From positions 224,696 to 288,695 of the forward strand of contig NZ_JAACFT010000005.1 of NCBI RefSeq assembly GCF_029051685.1: DNA of 64,000 bases. The letters run 5' to 3'. Positions 33,380 to 42,189 of this stretch are shown in pieces. This DNA comes from Bradyrhizobium sp. CSA207. GTDB taxonomy: Bacteria > Pseudomonadota > Alphaproteobacteria > Rhizobiales > Xanthobacteraceae. The position numbers were made by a program, and so were the translations under genes. Below the pieces are notes generated by a model that worked only from the letters and a program-made list of their open reading frames with translations, was not told the origin of the DNA and did no database searches. Positions within the stretch are counted from its first letter, which is position 1. Every line of letters starts with the position of its first letter.

Positions 33380-34591
33380 TTACTTGCCGACCAGGCTGCA
33401 TTTGCTGCGATCGAGCGGACGGAAGGCCTGGTCGGGCGGGATCGTTGCGACGAGCTTGACGAAATCCCAGGGACCTTTGGATTCCTCCGGCGTCTTGACC
33501 TGCACCAGATAGAGATCGTGCACCATGCGTTGGTCCTCGCGGATGCGGCCGTTGGTGGTGTACGCATCCGACACCGGGGTCGCCTTCATCTTCGCCATCA
33601 CGGTCGCGCTGTCGTCGGAGTCGGTATCCTTCACGGCTTGCAGATAATGGCGCACGGCCGAATAGACGCCGGCCTGGATCTGCGAGGGCATCGCCTTGCG
33701 GCGCGCGTAGAACGCGTCGGAAAAGCGCCGGGCGGCAGGCGAGACGTCCTCGAAGAACGAGGTAACGATGAGATCGCCGCGGGTCGCCTTCAGGCCGACC
33801 GCCTCGATATCGACGTTCTGGAACGACATCGGCACGATCTTCATGCCCTGCGCGGCCAGTCCGAATTCCTCCGCCTGCTTGATCGCAGTGGCGTTGTCGC
33901 CGGCGACGTTGATCGCGAGGATCTTTGCGCCCGAGGACTGCGCCTGGAGCAGGAACGAGCTGTAATCGGGCGTGCCGAGCTGCGCCTTGACGCTGCCGGC
34001 AACCTTGCCGCCGAGCTCGCCGATGCGGGCACGCGCAGTCGCCTCGATCGAATGTCCGAACGCATAGTCGCCGGTGATGAAGAACCATGGCTCCTTGCTG
34101 GTCTGCATGATGCCGGAGACGACCGCAGTCGCGGTGGAATAGGCGTCCTGGGTCCATTGCACGCTGGTCGGCGCGCAGGCCTCGTCGGTGAGCTGGTTGG
34201 CCCCGGCGCCGGAGACGAGGAAGATCTTGCCGTTGCCGCGCACCAGCTCCTGCACCGCGAGCGCCGCGCCGGAGCTCCCGCCATCCGCGATAGCCTGCAC
34301 GCCGTCGCTGAACCATTTCCGTGCCAGCGATCCGGCGAGGTCCGGCTTGTTCTGGTGATCGGCCTGTGAGATCTCGATCGGCTTGCCGTTGATCTTGCCG
34401 CCGAACTCTTCTGCCGCCATCCGCGCCGCCTCGACCGAGCCCGGGCCCATAGCGGTTGCGAACACGCCGTTCATGTCGGTGAGGACACCGATGCGGATGG
34501 CGTCGCCCTTGATCTCGGCGCGTGCAGCGGTCGCTGCGAGCGCCAACGTGATCACGAGGATGGCGGTTGAAGTCGTGCGGAGGCTGCCCAT
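33380..34591 (-). CDS. LivK-type ABC transporter substrate-binding protein
   Basis: Periplasmic binding protein of 403 aa, type I fold, as in branched-chain amino acid and aromatic-acid ABC importers. Signal peptide ILVITLALAATAARA; first domain begins IRIGVLTDMNGVFATAMGPG, then VEAARMAAEEFGG and the hinge AIADGGSSGAALAVQELVRG; FFITGDYAFGHSIEATAR is typical. In the operon behind a flavin hydroxylase and FAH hydrolase, it probably captures the aromatic acid (or a degradation product). No permease or ATPase genes are nearby, so those must lie elsewhere. Confidence 0.9.
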   Translation of the reverse strand: MGSLRTTSTAILVITLALAATAARAEIKGDAIRIGVLTDMNGVFATAMGPGSVEAARMAAEEFGGKINGKPIEISQADHQNKPDLAGSLARKWFSDGVQAIADGGSSGAALAVQELVRGNGKIFLVSGAGANQLTDEACAPTSVQWTQDAYSTATAVVSGIMQTSKEPWFFITGDYAFGHSIEATARARIGELGGKVAGSVKAQLGTPDYSSFLLQAQSSGAKILAINVAGDNATAIKQAEEFGLAAQGMKIVPMSFQNVDIEAVGLKATRGDLIVTSFFEDVSPAARRFSDAFYARRKAMPSQIQAGVYSAVRHYLQAVKDTDSDDSATVMAKMKATPVSDAYTTNGRIREDQRMVHDLYLVQVKTPEESKGPWDFVKLVATIPPDQAFRPLDRSKCSLVGK

Positions 34592-34637
34592 GTCGTTTCC
34601 CTGACTTTGTTATCGTTTAATTGAAGTCGGCGATCAG

Positions 34638-35495
34638 TCAGGCCGGTTCGGCGATGACCTTGTTGCGCAAGATTCCGATGTCGGAGATCTCGACCTCGAC
34701 GATGTCGCCGGGACGCATCCACAGCGGCGGCGTGCGTTTGGCGCCAACGCCGCCCGGCGTGCCCGTGACGATGACGTCGCCGGGGGCAAGCGGGCAGATT
34801 GCCGAGATGTAGGCGATCAGCTCGGGGATCGGCGTGATCAGAAGATCGGTGGTGGTCTTCTGCATCACGGTGCCGTTGAGCCGCGTCTGCAAGGTGAGCT
34901 TTGACGGATCGGGGATCTCGTCCGCCGTCACCAGCCACGGGCCAAAACTGCCGCTCTCCGCAAAGGTCTTGCCGGAGAGGAACTGGCTGGTGTGACGCTG
35001 CCAGTCGCGGATGCTGCCTTCATTGTAGCAGGCATAGCCCGCGATGTGGTCGAGCGCGCGGCTTGCGGAGACGTGTCGGCCTTCCTTGCCGATGACGAGC
35101 GCAAGTTCGCCCTCAAAATCGAAATCGTCGCTGACCTTCGGCTTCACCAGCGGCTGGAGATGCCCGACCTGGCTACAGGCGAAGCGGGCGAACAGTGCCG
35201 GCTTCTCGGTGACGGTGCGTCCCGTTTCGGCGACGTGGTCGCGATAGTTGAGGCCGACGCAGATGATCTTGCCGGGATCGGGGATCACGGGTGCGAAGAT
35301 GATCTTGTCGAGGGGATGATCGGGCTTGGCGGACGCGATCAATTTCGCTGTGTCGGCAAGACGGCCGGTTTCGAGCAACTGGCGCAGTGTGGTGCAGCCG
35401 TCACCGGCCATGCGCGCACCGAGATCGACGACGCCGTTATCCTTGACAGCGCCGAAGGAGGCGCGTCCGTCGGCGATGAATGAGAGCAGCTTCAT
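34638..35495 (-). CDS. Fumarylacetoacetate hydrolase-family protein
   Basis: FAH-superfamily enzyme of 285 aa. PDPGKIICVGLNYRDHVAET is the N-terminal catalytic-domain signature, DFDFEGELALVIGKEG carries the two metal-binding Glu/Asp, and GDVIVTGTPGGVGAKRTPPL closes the active site. Members hydrolyse acylpyruvates, decarboxylate oxaloacetate, or hydrate 2-hydroxypentadienoate. In this aromatic catabolic operon a role in meta-cleavage product breakdown (hydrolase or hydratase/decarboxylase) is most likely. It is 24 bases downstream of the hydroxylase gene. Confidence 0.9.
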   Translation of the reverse strand: MKLLSFIADGRASFGAVKDNGVVDLGARMAGDGCTTLRQLLETGRLADTAKLIASAKPDHPLDKIIFAPVIPDPGKIICVGLNYRDHVAETGRTVTEKPALFARFACSQVGHLQPLVKPKVSDDFDFEGELALVIGKEGRHVSASRALDHIAGYACYNEGSIRDWQRHTSQFLSGKTFAESGSFGPWLVTADEIPDPSKLTLQTRLNGTVMQKTTTDLLITPIPELIAYISAICPLAPGDVIVTGTPGGVGAKRTPPLWMRPGDIVEVEISDIGILRNKVIAEPA

Positions 35496-35519
35496 GAGAT
35501 GTCCTTCGAATATGTTCGG

Positions 35520-37034
35520 TCAGGCCGCGGACGGCACGTGGGTTGGTGGGATGACAGCGGCGACGAGCTGGCCGAGCTCGGGGTCATTGCGGGCGGCTCC
35601 GCGCACATAGCGATCGGGACGAACAAGCGCGGCGATGATGCCGTGTTCGCGCAGCCAGGGCGTAATGCCTTCGGCGTCGTCGCTGGTTAGAATTTCGACT
35701 TCGACCTGCGCCAGAGCGCAGCGTAGATGGGTCCAAAGTGCAGCCTCGGTCTCGACGAGGAGCACGTGGCGATAGCCGATCCGATCGTCGCTGCGGTTGC
35801 CATTGCTCAAGCTGAATTGCGGCGCCAGATGCCCGACCAGGGGCAGATCGCCGAGCGCAAGCCCTGGGCCGAGCAGGGGCTTTTTCACCTCGAGCTTGAC
35901 CGGCGCGTTCGCGCGCGCTTCGCCGGCGGCAAGGCCCGCTTCGATCGCCTTGGTGTTGATCACGCCGCCGAGACGAATGGCGAGCTCGATGAATTCGCGC
36001 ACATGGGGGAGACGTTCGCTCTGGTAGGTGTCGAGCAAGCTCGCATCCGCGCGCTCGCGCAGCACCGTGGCAAGCTTCCAGGCAAGGTTTGCGGCGTCGC
36101 GGATGCCGGCGCACATGCCCTGGCCGAGGAAGGGTGGGGTCTGGTGCGCGGAATCGCCAGCCAGCAGCAGTCGTCCCTTGCGCCATTGCCGAGCGATGAC
36201 GGAATGAAAGGTGTAGACCGTGGCGCGCTCGATCTCGGCATCGTCGGGCGTGATCCAGCGCGACAGCAGCTCCCAGACTTTTTCCGGCTGCGCGACCACC
36301 TGGGAGTCCTCGTCCGGGAGTACCGTGATCTCCCAGCGCCGCCGCGCGCCGGTCCCGCGTACATAGGTCGCGGGCCGCCGCGGATCGCAATGCTGGAGGC
36401 TGTAATTGCCGAGGTCGTCGCGGTCGCGCTTGAGCAGCACGTCGATCACGAGCCAACGCTCGTGAAAGCCGAGGTTGTCCATGGCCGAGCCGATGAAGCG
36501 GCGGACCAGCGAGCGGGCGCCGTCGCAGCCGACGACATAGCCGGCCCGGACTTCGCGGAGTTGGCCGTTCGAAAGGTCCTCGTAGCGGACGCGCACACCG
36601 GTCTCGTCCTGATCCAGCGCGAACACGTCGCAGCGGCTGCGCAAGGTCACATGCGGCCAACGCGTCAAGCCGCCGATCAGCACATCCTCCAGATCCGGCT
36701 GGTGGAAGCGGTAGCTGAGATTCCAGCCCATCGGCGTCAGCGTCTGCGGCCGCGACCAGTCCAGCAGCAATTGGCCGTCGGCGTCGAGAAAGAGCATCCC
36801 GGGGCTGAGAATGACATGCGGCAGGATGGCATCGGCAAGGCCGATGGTCTGGAAGACGCGCATGCATTCGTCGTCGAAATGCACTGCGCGCGGCAGGTGA
36901 TAGGTCCGCGCCTCCCGCTCCAGCACCAGCGTCCGCACGCCGCACAGGCCGAGCAGATTGGCGAGTGCGGCGCCGACCGGGCCACGGCCGACGATCACGA
37001 CGTCGAAGTCTTCGGGGGTGGATCTATTTTGCAT
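35520..37034 (-). CDS. FAD-dependent aromatic hydroxylase (MhpA-like)
   Basis: Class A flavoprotein monooxygenase of 504 aa. FAD/NAD motifs are complete: VVIVGRGPVGAALANLLGL (GxGxxG), VGCDGARSLVRR (DG motif), and GRLLLAGDSAHQTPPFLGQG (GD motif). Length and sequence resemble 3-(3-hydroxyphenyl)propionate hydroxylase (MhpA), which hydroxylates the ring to the catechol. It lies with an IclR regulator, an FAH-family hydrolase and, divergently, an extradiol dioxygenase, which fits hydroxylation before meta cleavage. GGGGAAGAG precedes the ATG at 37034, favoured over one 11 codons upstream. Confidence 0.88.
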   Translation of the reverse strand: MQNRSTPEDFDVVIVGRGPVGAALANLLGLCGVRTLVLEREARTYHLPRAVHFDDECMRVFQTIGLADAILPHVILSPGMLFLDADGQLLLDWSRPQTLTPMGWNLSYRFHQPDLEDVLIGGLTRWPHVTLRSRCDVFALDQDETGVRVRYEDLSNGQLREVRAGYVVGCDGARSLVRRFIGSAMDNLGFHERWLVIDVLLKRDRDDLGNYSLQHCDPRRPATYVRGTGARRRWEITVLPDEDSQVVAQPEKVWELLSRWITPDDAEIERATVYTFHSVIARQWRKGRLLLAGDSAHQTPPFLGQGMCAGIRDAANLAWKLATVLRERADASLLDTYQSERLPHVREFIELAIRLGGVINTKAIEAGLAAGEARANAPVKLEVKKPLLGPGLALGDLPLVGHLAPQFSLSNGNRSDDRIGYRHVLLVETEAALWTHLRCALAQVEVEILTSDDAEGITPWLREHGIIAALVRPDRYVRGAARNDPELGQLVAAVIPPTHVPSAA

Positions 37035-37109
37035 GGGGCTATCTCTTCCCCAAGCCATGGCACCCATTCAACATCGGCGCGCCAAGTGTCCGCCCAGCGG
37101 ACGGCTCTG

Positions 37110-37901
37110 CTAGACTTCGACCGGAATAGCCGCCGCCGTCTCCTGAAGTAGCGCTGCAAACTGCGCCACCGCTTCCTCGATTCCGAGCGCCGAGCGGATC
37201 CAGATGATGGAGATGCAGCCGAACACGGCGCCGTTCCGGACGATCGGAACAGCGATCGAGGCCGTCTTGGGATTGTATTCGCCCTCGCTGCGGATGGCGT
37301 AGCCGCGCGTCCGCGTCTCGGCGATCATACGATCGAGGCGGCTTTGGTCGAGGAAGGGACGGTCATCGGCCTCGTCGATCCGGCGCAGATGGTTGACAAT
37401 CAGATCGCGCTCGCGCGCGGGGCAGGCGGCAAGATAGGCGCGGCCGGCGGAGGTGCGCAGCATCGGCAGGCGCTTGCCGATCATGCCGCGATCGATTGAC
37501 ACCGGACTGCGGGAATGGGTGGTCTCCTGCACCACCATGGCCGCGTTTTCATAAGTAGAGAGATCGACCGGCCAGACCAGGGCCTTGCTGAGCTCGGCAA
37601 GATAAGGCGCTGCAGCCTGGCAGATCACCACGCCGGGATCGTAGCCGTCGCCGAGACTCAGCGCCCGCCGGGTGACGCGAAAGCGGTCGTCGCTGGCACT
37701 GCGCGCGACGTAGCCGAGTTCCTCCAAAGTCTCGAGCAGGCGATAGACGGTGGGGCGGGGCAGGTCGAGCGCGCGGGCCACATCACCGGCGCGGATGCCG
37801 CCGGAGCGGTTGACCTCGCGCAGCACGTCCAGCCCGCGCTTGAAGGCGCGGACGCCTTCCAATGGCCGCGGCGCCCCGTTTCGCGTCCGCTCCTTGGACA
37901 C
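37110..37901 (-). CDS. IclR-family regulator (MhpR-like)
   Basis: Regulator of 263 aa starting with GTG after AGGAGGAAATGCGAA. The winged helix spans about residues 15-80 (RAFKRGLDVLREVNRSGGIR, DVARALDLPRPTVYRLLETL), with the ligand domain following (KRLPMLRTSAGRAYLAACPA; YNPKTASIAVPIVRNGAVFG). Similar to MhpR, activator of phenylpropionate catabolism. It heads the hydroxylase operon and faces the dioxygenase gene across 146 bases, so it probably activates both directions. Confidence 0.88.
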   Translation of the reverse strand: MSKERTRNGAPRPLEGVRAFKRGLDVLREVNRSGGIRAGDVARALDLPRPTVYRLLETLEELGYVARSASDDRFRVTRRALSLGDGYDPGVVICQAAAPYLAELSKALVWPVDLSTYENAAMVVQETTHSRSPVSIDRGMIGKRLPMLRTSAGRAYLAACPARERDLIVNHLRRIDEADDRPFLDQSRLDRMIAETRTRGYAIRSEGEYNPKTASIAVPIVRNGAVFGCISIIWIRSALGIEEAVAQFAALLQETAAAIPVEV

Positions 37902-38006
37902 TTCGCATTTCCTCCTATGTGCGGCTTGGGCCCGCGGCTATCGTCGTTGCAAACGCGACGCGATTGCGGAAGCCACCGTAGGGTCGCGCGCAACCGGTAT
38001 CAAGTT

Positions 38007-38021
38007 TGCCGCGATGCGGCA
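38007..38021. promoter_or_regulatory. Palindrome in regulator/dioxygenase intergenic region
   Basis: TGCCGC-GAT-GCGGCA, a perfect 6-bp inverted repeat 26 bases before the dioxygenase start. It could be an IclR-type site or an mRNA hairpin just ahead of the ribosome-binding site. Confidence 0.4.
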
Positions 38022-38047
38022 GGCACGATGCCTTCGGGAGGACGTCG

Positions 38048-39031
38048 ATGGAAATCACCGCGCTCGGCTATATCGGGATCAATTCGTCCCAGATCGACCA
38101 ATGGAGCCGGATGGCGACCGGCCTGCTCGGCATGCAGCAGGTCGACCGCGGCGGCAAGATGCGGGCCTTCCGCATGGACGACCGCAAGCAGCGGCTGATC
38201 ATCGACGGCAGCAGCGACGCTGGCCTTGCGGTGATGGGCTGGGAAGTTCCGTCGACCGTCGAGCTTGATCAGCTTGCCGGGCGGCTCGAGAGTCTCGGCG
38301 TCAAGGTGACACGCGGATCGCGCGCGCTCGCCGATGAGCGGCATGTCAGTGAGATGATCGCGTTTGCCGATCCTGCCGGCAACCGGTTAGAGGCATTTTG
38401 CAAGCCGGCGCTTACGACCGAGCCCTTCAAGCCGGGCCGGCCGATCTCGGGCTTCCGCACCGGCGCGCTCGGCATGGGGCACGTCGTGATGAACGTGGAA
38501 GACGTCGAGCCGCTATTGCCGTTTTATCGCGATGTGCTTGGCTTTCACGTCTCCGATTTTGGACTCAAGCCGTATGGGCTCTATTTCTTCCACGTCAACG
38601 GCCGCCACCACAGCTTTGCGATGGTCGGCTCGGGGCGAAAGGCGCTGCATCATTTCATGGTCGAACTGGGCAGCCTCGACGATGTCGGACAGGGCTACGA
38701 CCTCGCGCAAATGGACGAGGGCCGCATCGCCTATACGCTGGGGCGGCACACCAACGACCACATGACGTCGTTCTATGTGAACACGCCCTCCGGCTTCTTC
38801 ATCGAATATGGCTGGGGTGGACGCGTCATCGATCCCAAGACCTGGCAGCCGCACGAGACCTTCGACGGCCCGTCGCTGTGGGGCCACGAGCGTCTCTACA
38901 TGCCCGAGGAGCAGCGCAAGCGCCTGCGCGACATGCGGCTGGACGCGGCGGCGCGCGGCGTGCGCGTGCCCGACCCAAGCGTGCCGCCGCTGAACTGCGC
39001 GTGGCTGGACTCGGTGATATCGAGCGAATGA
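38048..39031 (+). CDS. Extradiol ring-cleavage dioxygenase (VOC, BphC-like)
   Basis: Type I extradiol dioxygenase of 327 aa that would split a catechol next to the hydroxyls using Fe(II). It has two VOC domains; the C-terminal one holds the iron ligands His145 (GMGHVVMNV), His201 or His202 (ALHHFMVELGS) and Glu253 (FFIEYGWGG), with His/Tyr partners (HTNDHMTSFYVNTPSG) as in 2,3-dihydroxybiphenyl dioxygenase and HsaC. GGGAGGACGTCG precedes the ATG at 38048. Divergent from the MhpR-like gene; with the hydroxylase and FAH hydrolase it makes a short meta-cleavage route. Confidence 0.93.
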   Translation: MEITALGYIGINSSQIDQWSRMATGLLGMQQVDRGGKMRAFRMDDRKQRLIIDGSSDAGLAVMGWEVPSTVELDQLAGRLESLGVKVTRGSRALADERHVSEMIAFADPAGNRLEAFCKPALTTEPFKPGRPISGFRTGALGMGHVVMNVEDVEPLLPFYRDVLGFHVSDFGLKPYGLYFFHVNGRHHSFAMVGSGRKALHHFMVELGSLDDVGQGYDLAQMDEGRIAYTLGRHTNDHMTSFYVNTPSGFFIEYGWGGRVIDPKTWQPHETFDGPSLWGHERLYMPEEQRKRLRDMRLDAAARGVRVPDPSVPPLNCAWLDSVISSE

Positions 39032-39050
39032 TGCGCCACCGCGCTGCGCT

Positions 39051-39713
39051 TCATGCCTCGCCAAAATCTGCCTGGGTCAGCAGGCCCTGGCGCAGTGCGA
39101 GCCGGACCAGTTCGATGTCCGAACCGACGCCGAGCTTGTCCTTGATCAGCGAGTGCAGGTTGGCGACCGTCTTCGGGCTGACGTGGAGCGTTTCGGCGAT
39201 CTCATCGGTGCTCCGTTCGGCGAGCAGCAGGCGCAGCACCTCGAACTCGCGCGCGGTGAGCACGTCGGCGGCGGAGCTTTCGCCGCTGAGCCGGCTCAGC
39301 GCCAGCTCATGGTCGATGTCAGGGCTGACGGCGATCTTGCCCGCGAGCACGTCCATGACCGCGCGCACCAGCGTTTCCGGCGGGCTGGTCTTGGTGACAT
39401 ATCCCCTTGCGCCCGCGCGGATCGCCTGCACGGCAAAACCCGCATTCTGGTGCATGGTGAAGACCAGGATCTTGGCGGCCTTGTCCCATTGCCGGATCCG
39501 CCTGACAGTCTCGATCCCGCCGATGCCGGGCATGCTGAGATCCATGATCACGAGATCGGGTTTGGCCGATTTGAACAGGCGGTAGGCCTCGGCTCCGTCT
39601 GAGGCCTCGGCCACGACGCGCAGGCCCGGCTGCTTCTGCAACACCGAGCGATAGCCTTCGCGGACGACGGCATGATCGTCGACCAGCATGATGGCGCAGT
39701 CGGTGCCGTTCAT
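39051..39713 (-). CDS. NarL/LuxR-type response regulator
   Basis: Response regulator of 220 aa. The receiver has AIMLVDDHAVVREG, phospho-acceptor Asp58 (LVIMDLSMPG), the Thr of ILVFTMHQN and Lys of GYVTKTS; the LuxR HTH is near residues 150-210 (LTAREFEVLRLLLAERSTDE, ETLHVSPKTVANLHSLIKDK). The start overlaps the stop of the kinase gene by four bases, making a kinase-regulator operon. Target genes are not evident; the divergent secreted DUF2380-like protein is a candidate. Confidence 0.93.
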   Translation of the reverse strand: MNGTDCAIMLVDDHAVVREGYRSVLQKQPGLRVVAEASDGAEAYRLFKSAKPDLVIMDLSMPGIGGIETVRRIRQWDKAAKILVFTMHQNAGFAVQAIRAGARGYVTKTSPPETLVRAVMDVLAGKIAVSPDIDHELALSRLSGESSAADVLTAREFEVLRLLLAERSTDEIAETLHVSPKTVANLHSLIKDKLGVGSDIELVRLALRQGLLTQADFGEA

Positions 39714-41110
39714 GCTGCACGCTCCATGACGGTGGGGTGGACCGATGCGGGAATGACGACGTGCAGCGTCGCGCCCCGATCCGCTCCGGTCTCGAAGCTC
39801 AGGCGGCCGCCAAGCGCGGCGACACGTTCGCGCATCCCGAGCAGGCCCATTCCCGTCGTCACGGCCGTATCGCCCGGCCGGCCGTCATCGGCGATGCAAA
39901 GCGCGATGGTGCGATCGTCATGCGCTGCGGCTTCGCGCGCGGTCAGCTCCAGCGTGACCCGCGTGGCGCCGGCATGCTTGGCCGCGTTGGTGAGCGCCTC
40001 CTGCACGATGCGGTAGAGCCCGGCGCCGACCGCGGCGGGCAGGCTCTCGAACGCGCCGTCAAATCGGCACTCGAAGCGGGGCTGGCCGCGGCTGCGGCCG
40101 TTCCAGCCCGCAACCAGGCCCTCGAGGCTCGCGACGAGGCCGAGCTCGTCGACGTCGGGCGGCCGCAACCTGAACAGGGCGCCACGCAGCGTCTCCATCA
40201 TGCCGGTCGCAGTCCGCGAGATGCCGTCGCATTCCGGCAGCAGGGCGGGACAGTCCTGCGCTGCAGTCTGGTGTGCCGATGCGGCGAGGGCGCGGATGGC
40301 GGCAAGAGATTGTCCGAACTCGTCGTGCAGTTCGCGCGCCAGATGCCGCCGCTCCTCGTCCTGCACCACGATCAGCCGGCGGGTGAGCTCGCTGCGTTCA
40401 GCGAGCGTGGTGGAGAGACGTTCGGCGAGATGGTTGAAGACGTCGCGGATGGCCGAGAGCTCCGCGAGTTCGAATGGCGGCAGCCGCGCCGTGAGATCGT
40501 CGGCGGCCATCCGTTCGAGGCCGTCGCGGATGATCCGGGTCGGACGCAGCGCACGCGCCAGCGCCGCATAGACGAGCGCGCACAATAGCGGCAGGACGAT
40601 TGCAAGCGCCGCAATCAGGCGGCCGGCGTCGTGCCAGGCTTCGGCTGTCTGCACCGCCGGATCGATCCAGGTGACGGCTTCGCCGATCGTGGTGCCGCGA
40701 ACGGTCACGGCATGTGTGGCCTCGCGGCCGGGATCGAACAGTTTGCGATAGAGCGTGGCGAAGACTTGCGGCGGATGGCCGGCGGCGCCGGATGCGCCAC
40801 CGCAGAAGCGCTGGACGGTGTCGCCGTTGCCGGCGCGAAACGCAAGACAAAGGCCCGGCGCCATGACCGAAGCTGCGACGTTGTCGAGGTCCGGAAATTC
40901 GGCGCGGGGATGGTTCACCCACTGGATCTTGTTTTGTTGCAGCTCCAGCGTTCGCGCAGCGAGACTGGCGATCGCGTCGATCCGGGTGTGCACGGAGCGA
41001 TCGGCCTCGACCAGGAAATAGGCCGAGATCGCCGCGAAGCAGAGGGTGGAAATGGCCGCAACGCGCAACGTCAGGCGGAGCTTCAGGTCGGGCTTCAGGC
41101 GGTTCCACAT
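39710..41110 (-). CDS. NarX/UhpB-type sensor histidine kinase
   Basis: Membrane kinase of 466 aa. TM1 at about 17-35 (RVAAISTLCFAAISAYFLVE), a periplasmic domain (about 36-160), TM2 at about 165-185 (RLIAALAIVLPLLCALVYAA), HAMP, then HisKA_3 with His262 (RRHLARELHDEFGQSLAAI) and HATPase_c (VQEALTNAAKHAGATRVTLE; GMGLLGMRERVAALGGRLSF). Pairs with the NarL regulator overlapping its 3' end. MWNRLKPDLKLRLTLR at 41110 is taken as the start; longer starts at 41152 and 41170 cannot be excluded. Confidence 0.9.
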   Translation of the reverse strand: MWNRLKPDLKLRLTLRVAAISTLCFAAISAYFLVEADRSVHTRIDAIASLAARTLELQQNKIQWVNHPRAEFPDLDNVAASVMAPGLCLAFRAGNGDTVQRFCGGASGAAGHPPQVFATLYRKLFDPGREATHAVTVRGTTIGEAVTWIDPAVQTAEAWHDAGRLIAALAIVLPLLCALVYAALARALRPTRIIRDGLERMAADDLTARLPPFELAELSAIRDVFNHLAERLSTTLAERSELTRRLIVVQDEERRHLARELHDEFGQSLAAIRALAASAHQTAAQDCPALLPECDGISRTATGMMETLRGALFRLRPPDVDELGLVASLEGLVAGWNGRSRGQPRFECRFDGAFESLPAAVGAGLYRIVQEALTNAAKHAGATRVTLELTAREAAAHDDRTIALCIADDGRPGDTAVTTGMGLLGMRERVAALGGRLSFETGADRGATLHVVIPASVHPTVMERAA

Positions 41111-41300
41111 CGGCGGGCATCCTGCGCGGATGATCTCGGTCCGCCGGGGCATTAAACGGCAGAACTGCACGGCCGGAAAGCGCCGCCGGCGCTCAAGGAG
41201 TAAGGTCGTGAAAATTTCCCGGCGGTGGCCGGGACGCGGGAAGCTGCACGCCGCGCATCGCCCGGCCTAGCGTCGGGCCCTTCCACCCGCGAGGCCGCAC

Positions 41301-42176
41301 ATGCGACGATCCCTTCTTGTCCCTGTTGCAATTCTCCTGCTCGTCGTCTCGGCGGCTCGTTGGCCGGCGGCGGCCGACGCCAGCGTCGGCGTTGTCATCG
41401 ACGATTTCAGCTATATCGACACATCGGCCGAGCCGGCCAACCAGACTGCCGCCCACGAGCGGCGGCTCGCCGCCTTCATGGCCGCGTTGCGCCGCGACAT
41501 CACCGCCGACCGGCGCTATCGGCTTGCGCCGTCCGTGCAGGACGGGGCGGCGTTCAAGGTCATCGGTGGCATCCAGAAGACGAGCACGCTGGTGCAATGG
41601 GCCAAGGTCGCAGTGATCGATGCCGGCGCCAAGAAGGTCGTGATGGACAAGCTCTATACCTTCCGCGGTGATAACGACGAAGCATGGGAACGTGCCGAGA
41701 TCTTCGTATCCCGCGAGGTCCTGGCAGCGCTCGTGGCACCGGCGCCGGTCGCGCTTGCGGTGTTCGATTTCGAGCTCGACGACAACACCGCGGCGCCTGC
41801 ATCCAGCCTCGCGGCCGCCGACGTGTCCTATCTGGACGAAGCGACGGCGGGCGTGCGCGCCGCGCTCGCGCAATCCGGGCGTTACCGCATCGTCGACGTC
41901 AGCGGCGCAGGCGAGGGCGCCGCAAGGAGCCGCAGCCTGCGCGATTGCGGCGGCTGCGATGCGGCCATCGCCGCAAAGCTCGGCGCGGATCAATCGCTGA
42001 TCGGCGTGGTGCGACGGGTCAGCCGGACGGAGTATACGGTGGGTTTTCAGGTGCGCGACGCGCGGACCGGCGCAGTCGTCGCGCGCGGCGACAGTGGCTT
42101 GCGGATGGGCGCCGACTATTCCTGGAAGCGCGGCGCGGTGGGATTGGTCAGGGATCACCTGATCGAGAACCAATAA
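41301..42176 (+). CDS. Secreted tandem DUF2380/DUF3280-like protein
   Basis: Protein of 291 aa with a signal peptide (SLLVPVAILLLVVSAARWPA). Two related halves follow: residues about 29-145 (VGVVIDDFSYIDTSAE ... LRRDITADRRYRLAPSVQDG ... LVQWAKVAVIDAGAKKVVMD) and about 150-291 (LAVFDFELDDNTAAPA ... VRAALAQSGRYRIVDVSGAG ... SLIGVVRRVSRTEYTVGFQV). Each half has the 'VFDFEL-D-RYR-V' pattern of the DUF2380/DUF3280 group, TolB-N-like proteins often next to two-component systems and PQQ-dependent dehydrogenases. The second half keeps CGGC. It is divergent from the two-component operon; no PQQ gene is in the window. Function unknown. Confidence 0.78.
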   Translation: MRRSLLVPVAILLLVVSAARWPAAADASVGVVIDDFSYIDTSAEPANQTAAHERRLAAFMAALRRDITADRRYRLAPSVQDGAAFKVIGGIQKTSTLVQWAKVAVIDAGAKKVVMDKLYTFRGDNDEAWERAEIFVSREVLAALVAPAPVALAVFDFELDDNTAAPASSLAAADVSYLDEATAGVRAALAQSGRYRIVDVSGAGEGAARSRSLRDCGGCDAAIAAKLGADQSLIGVVRRVSRTEYTVGFQVRDARTGAVVARGDSGLRMGADYSWKRGAVGLVRDHLIENQ

Positions 42177-42189
42177 CGCTGGCCGACGC

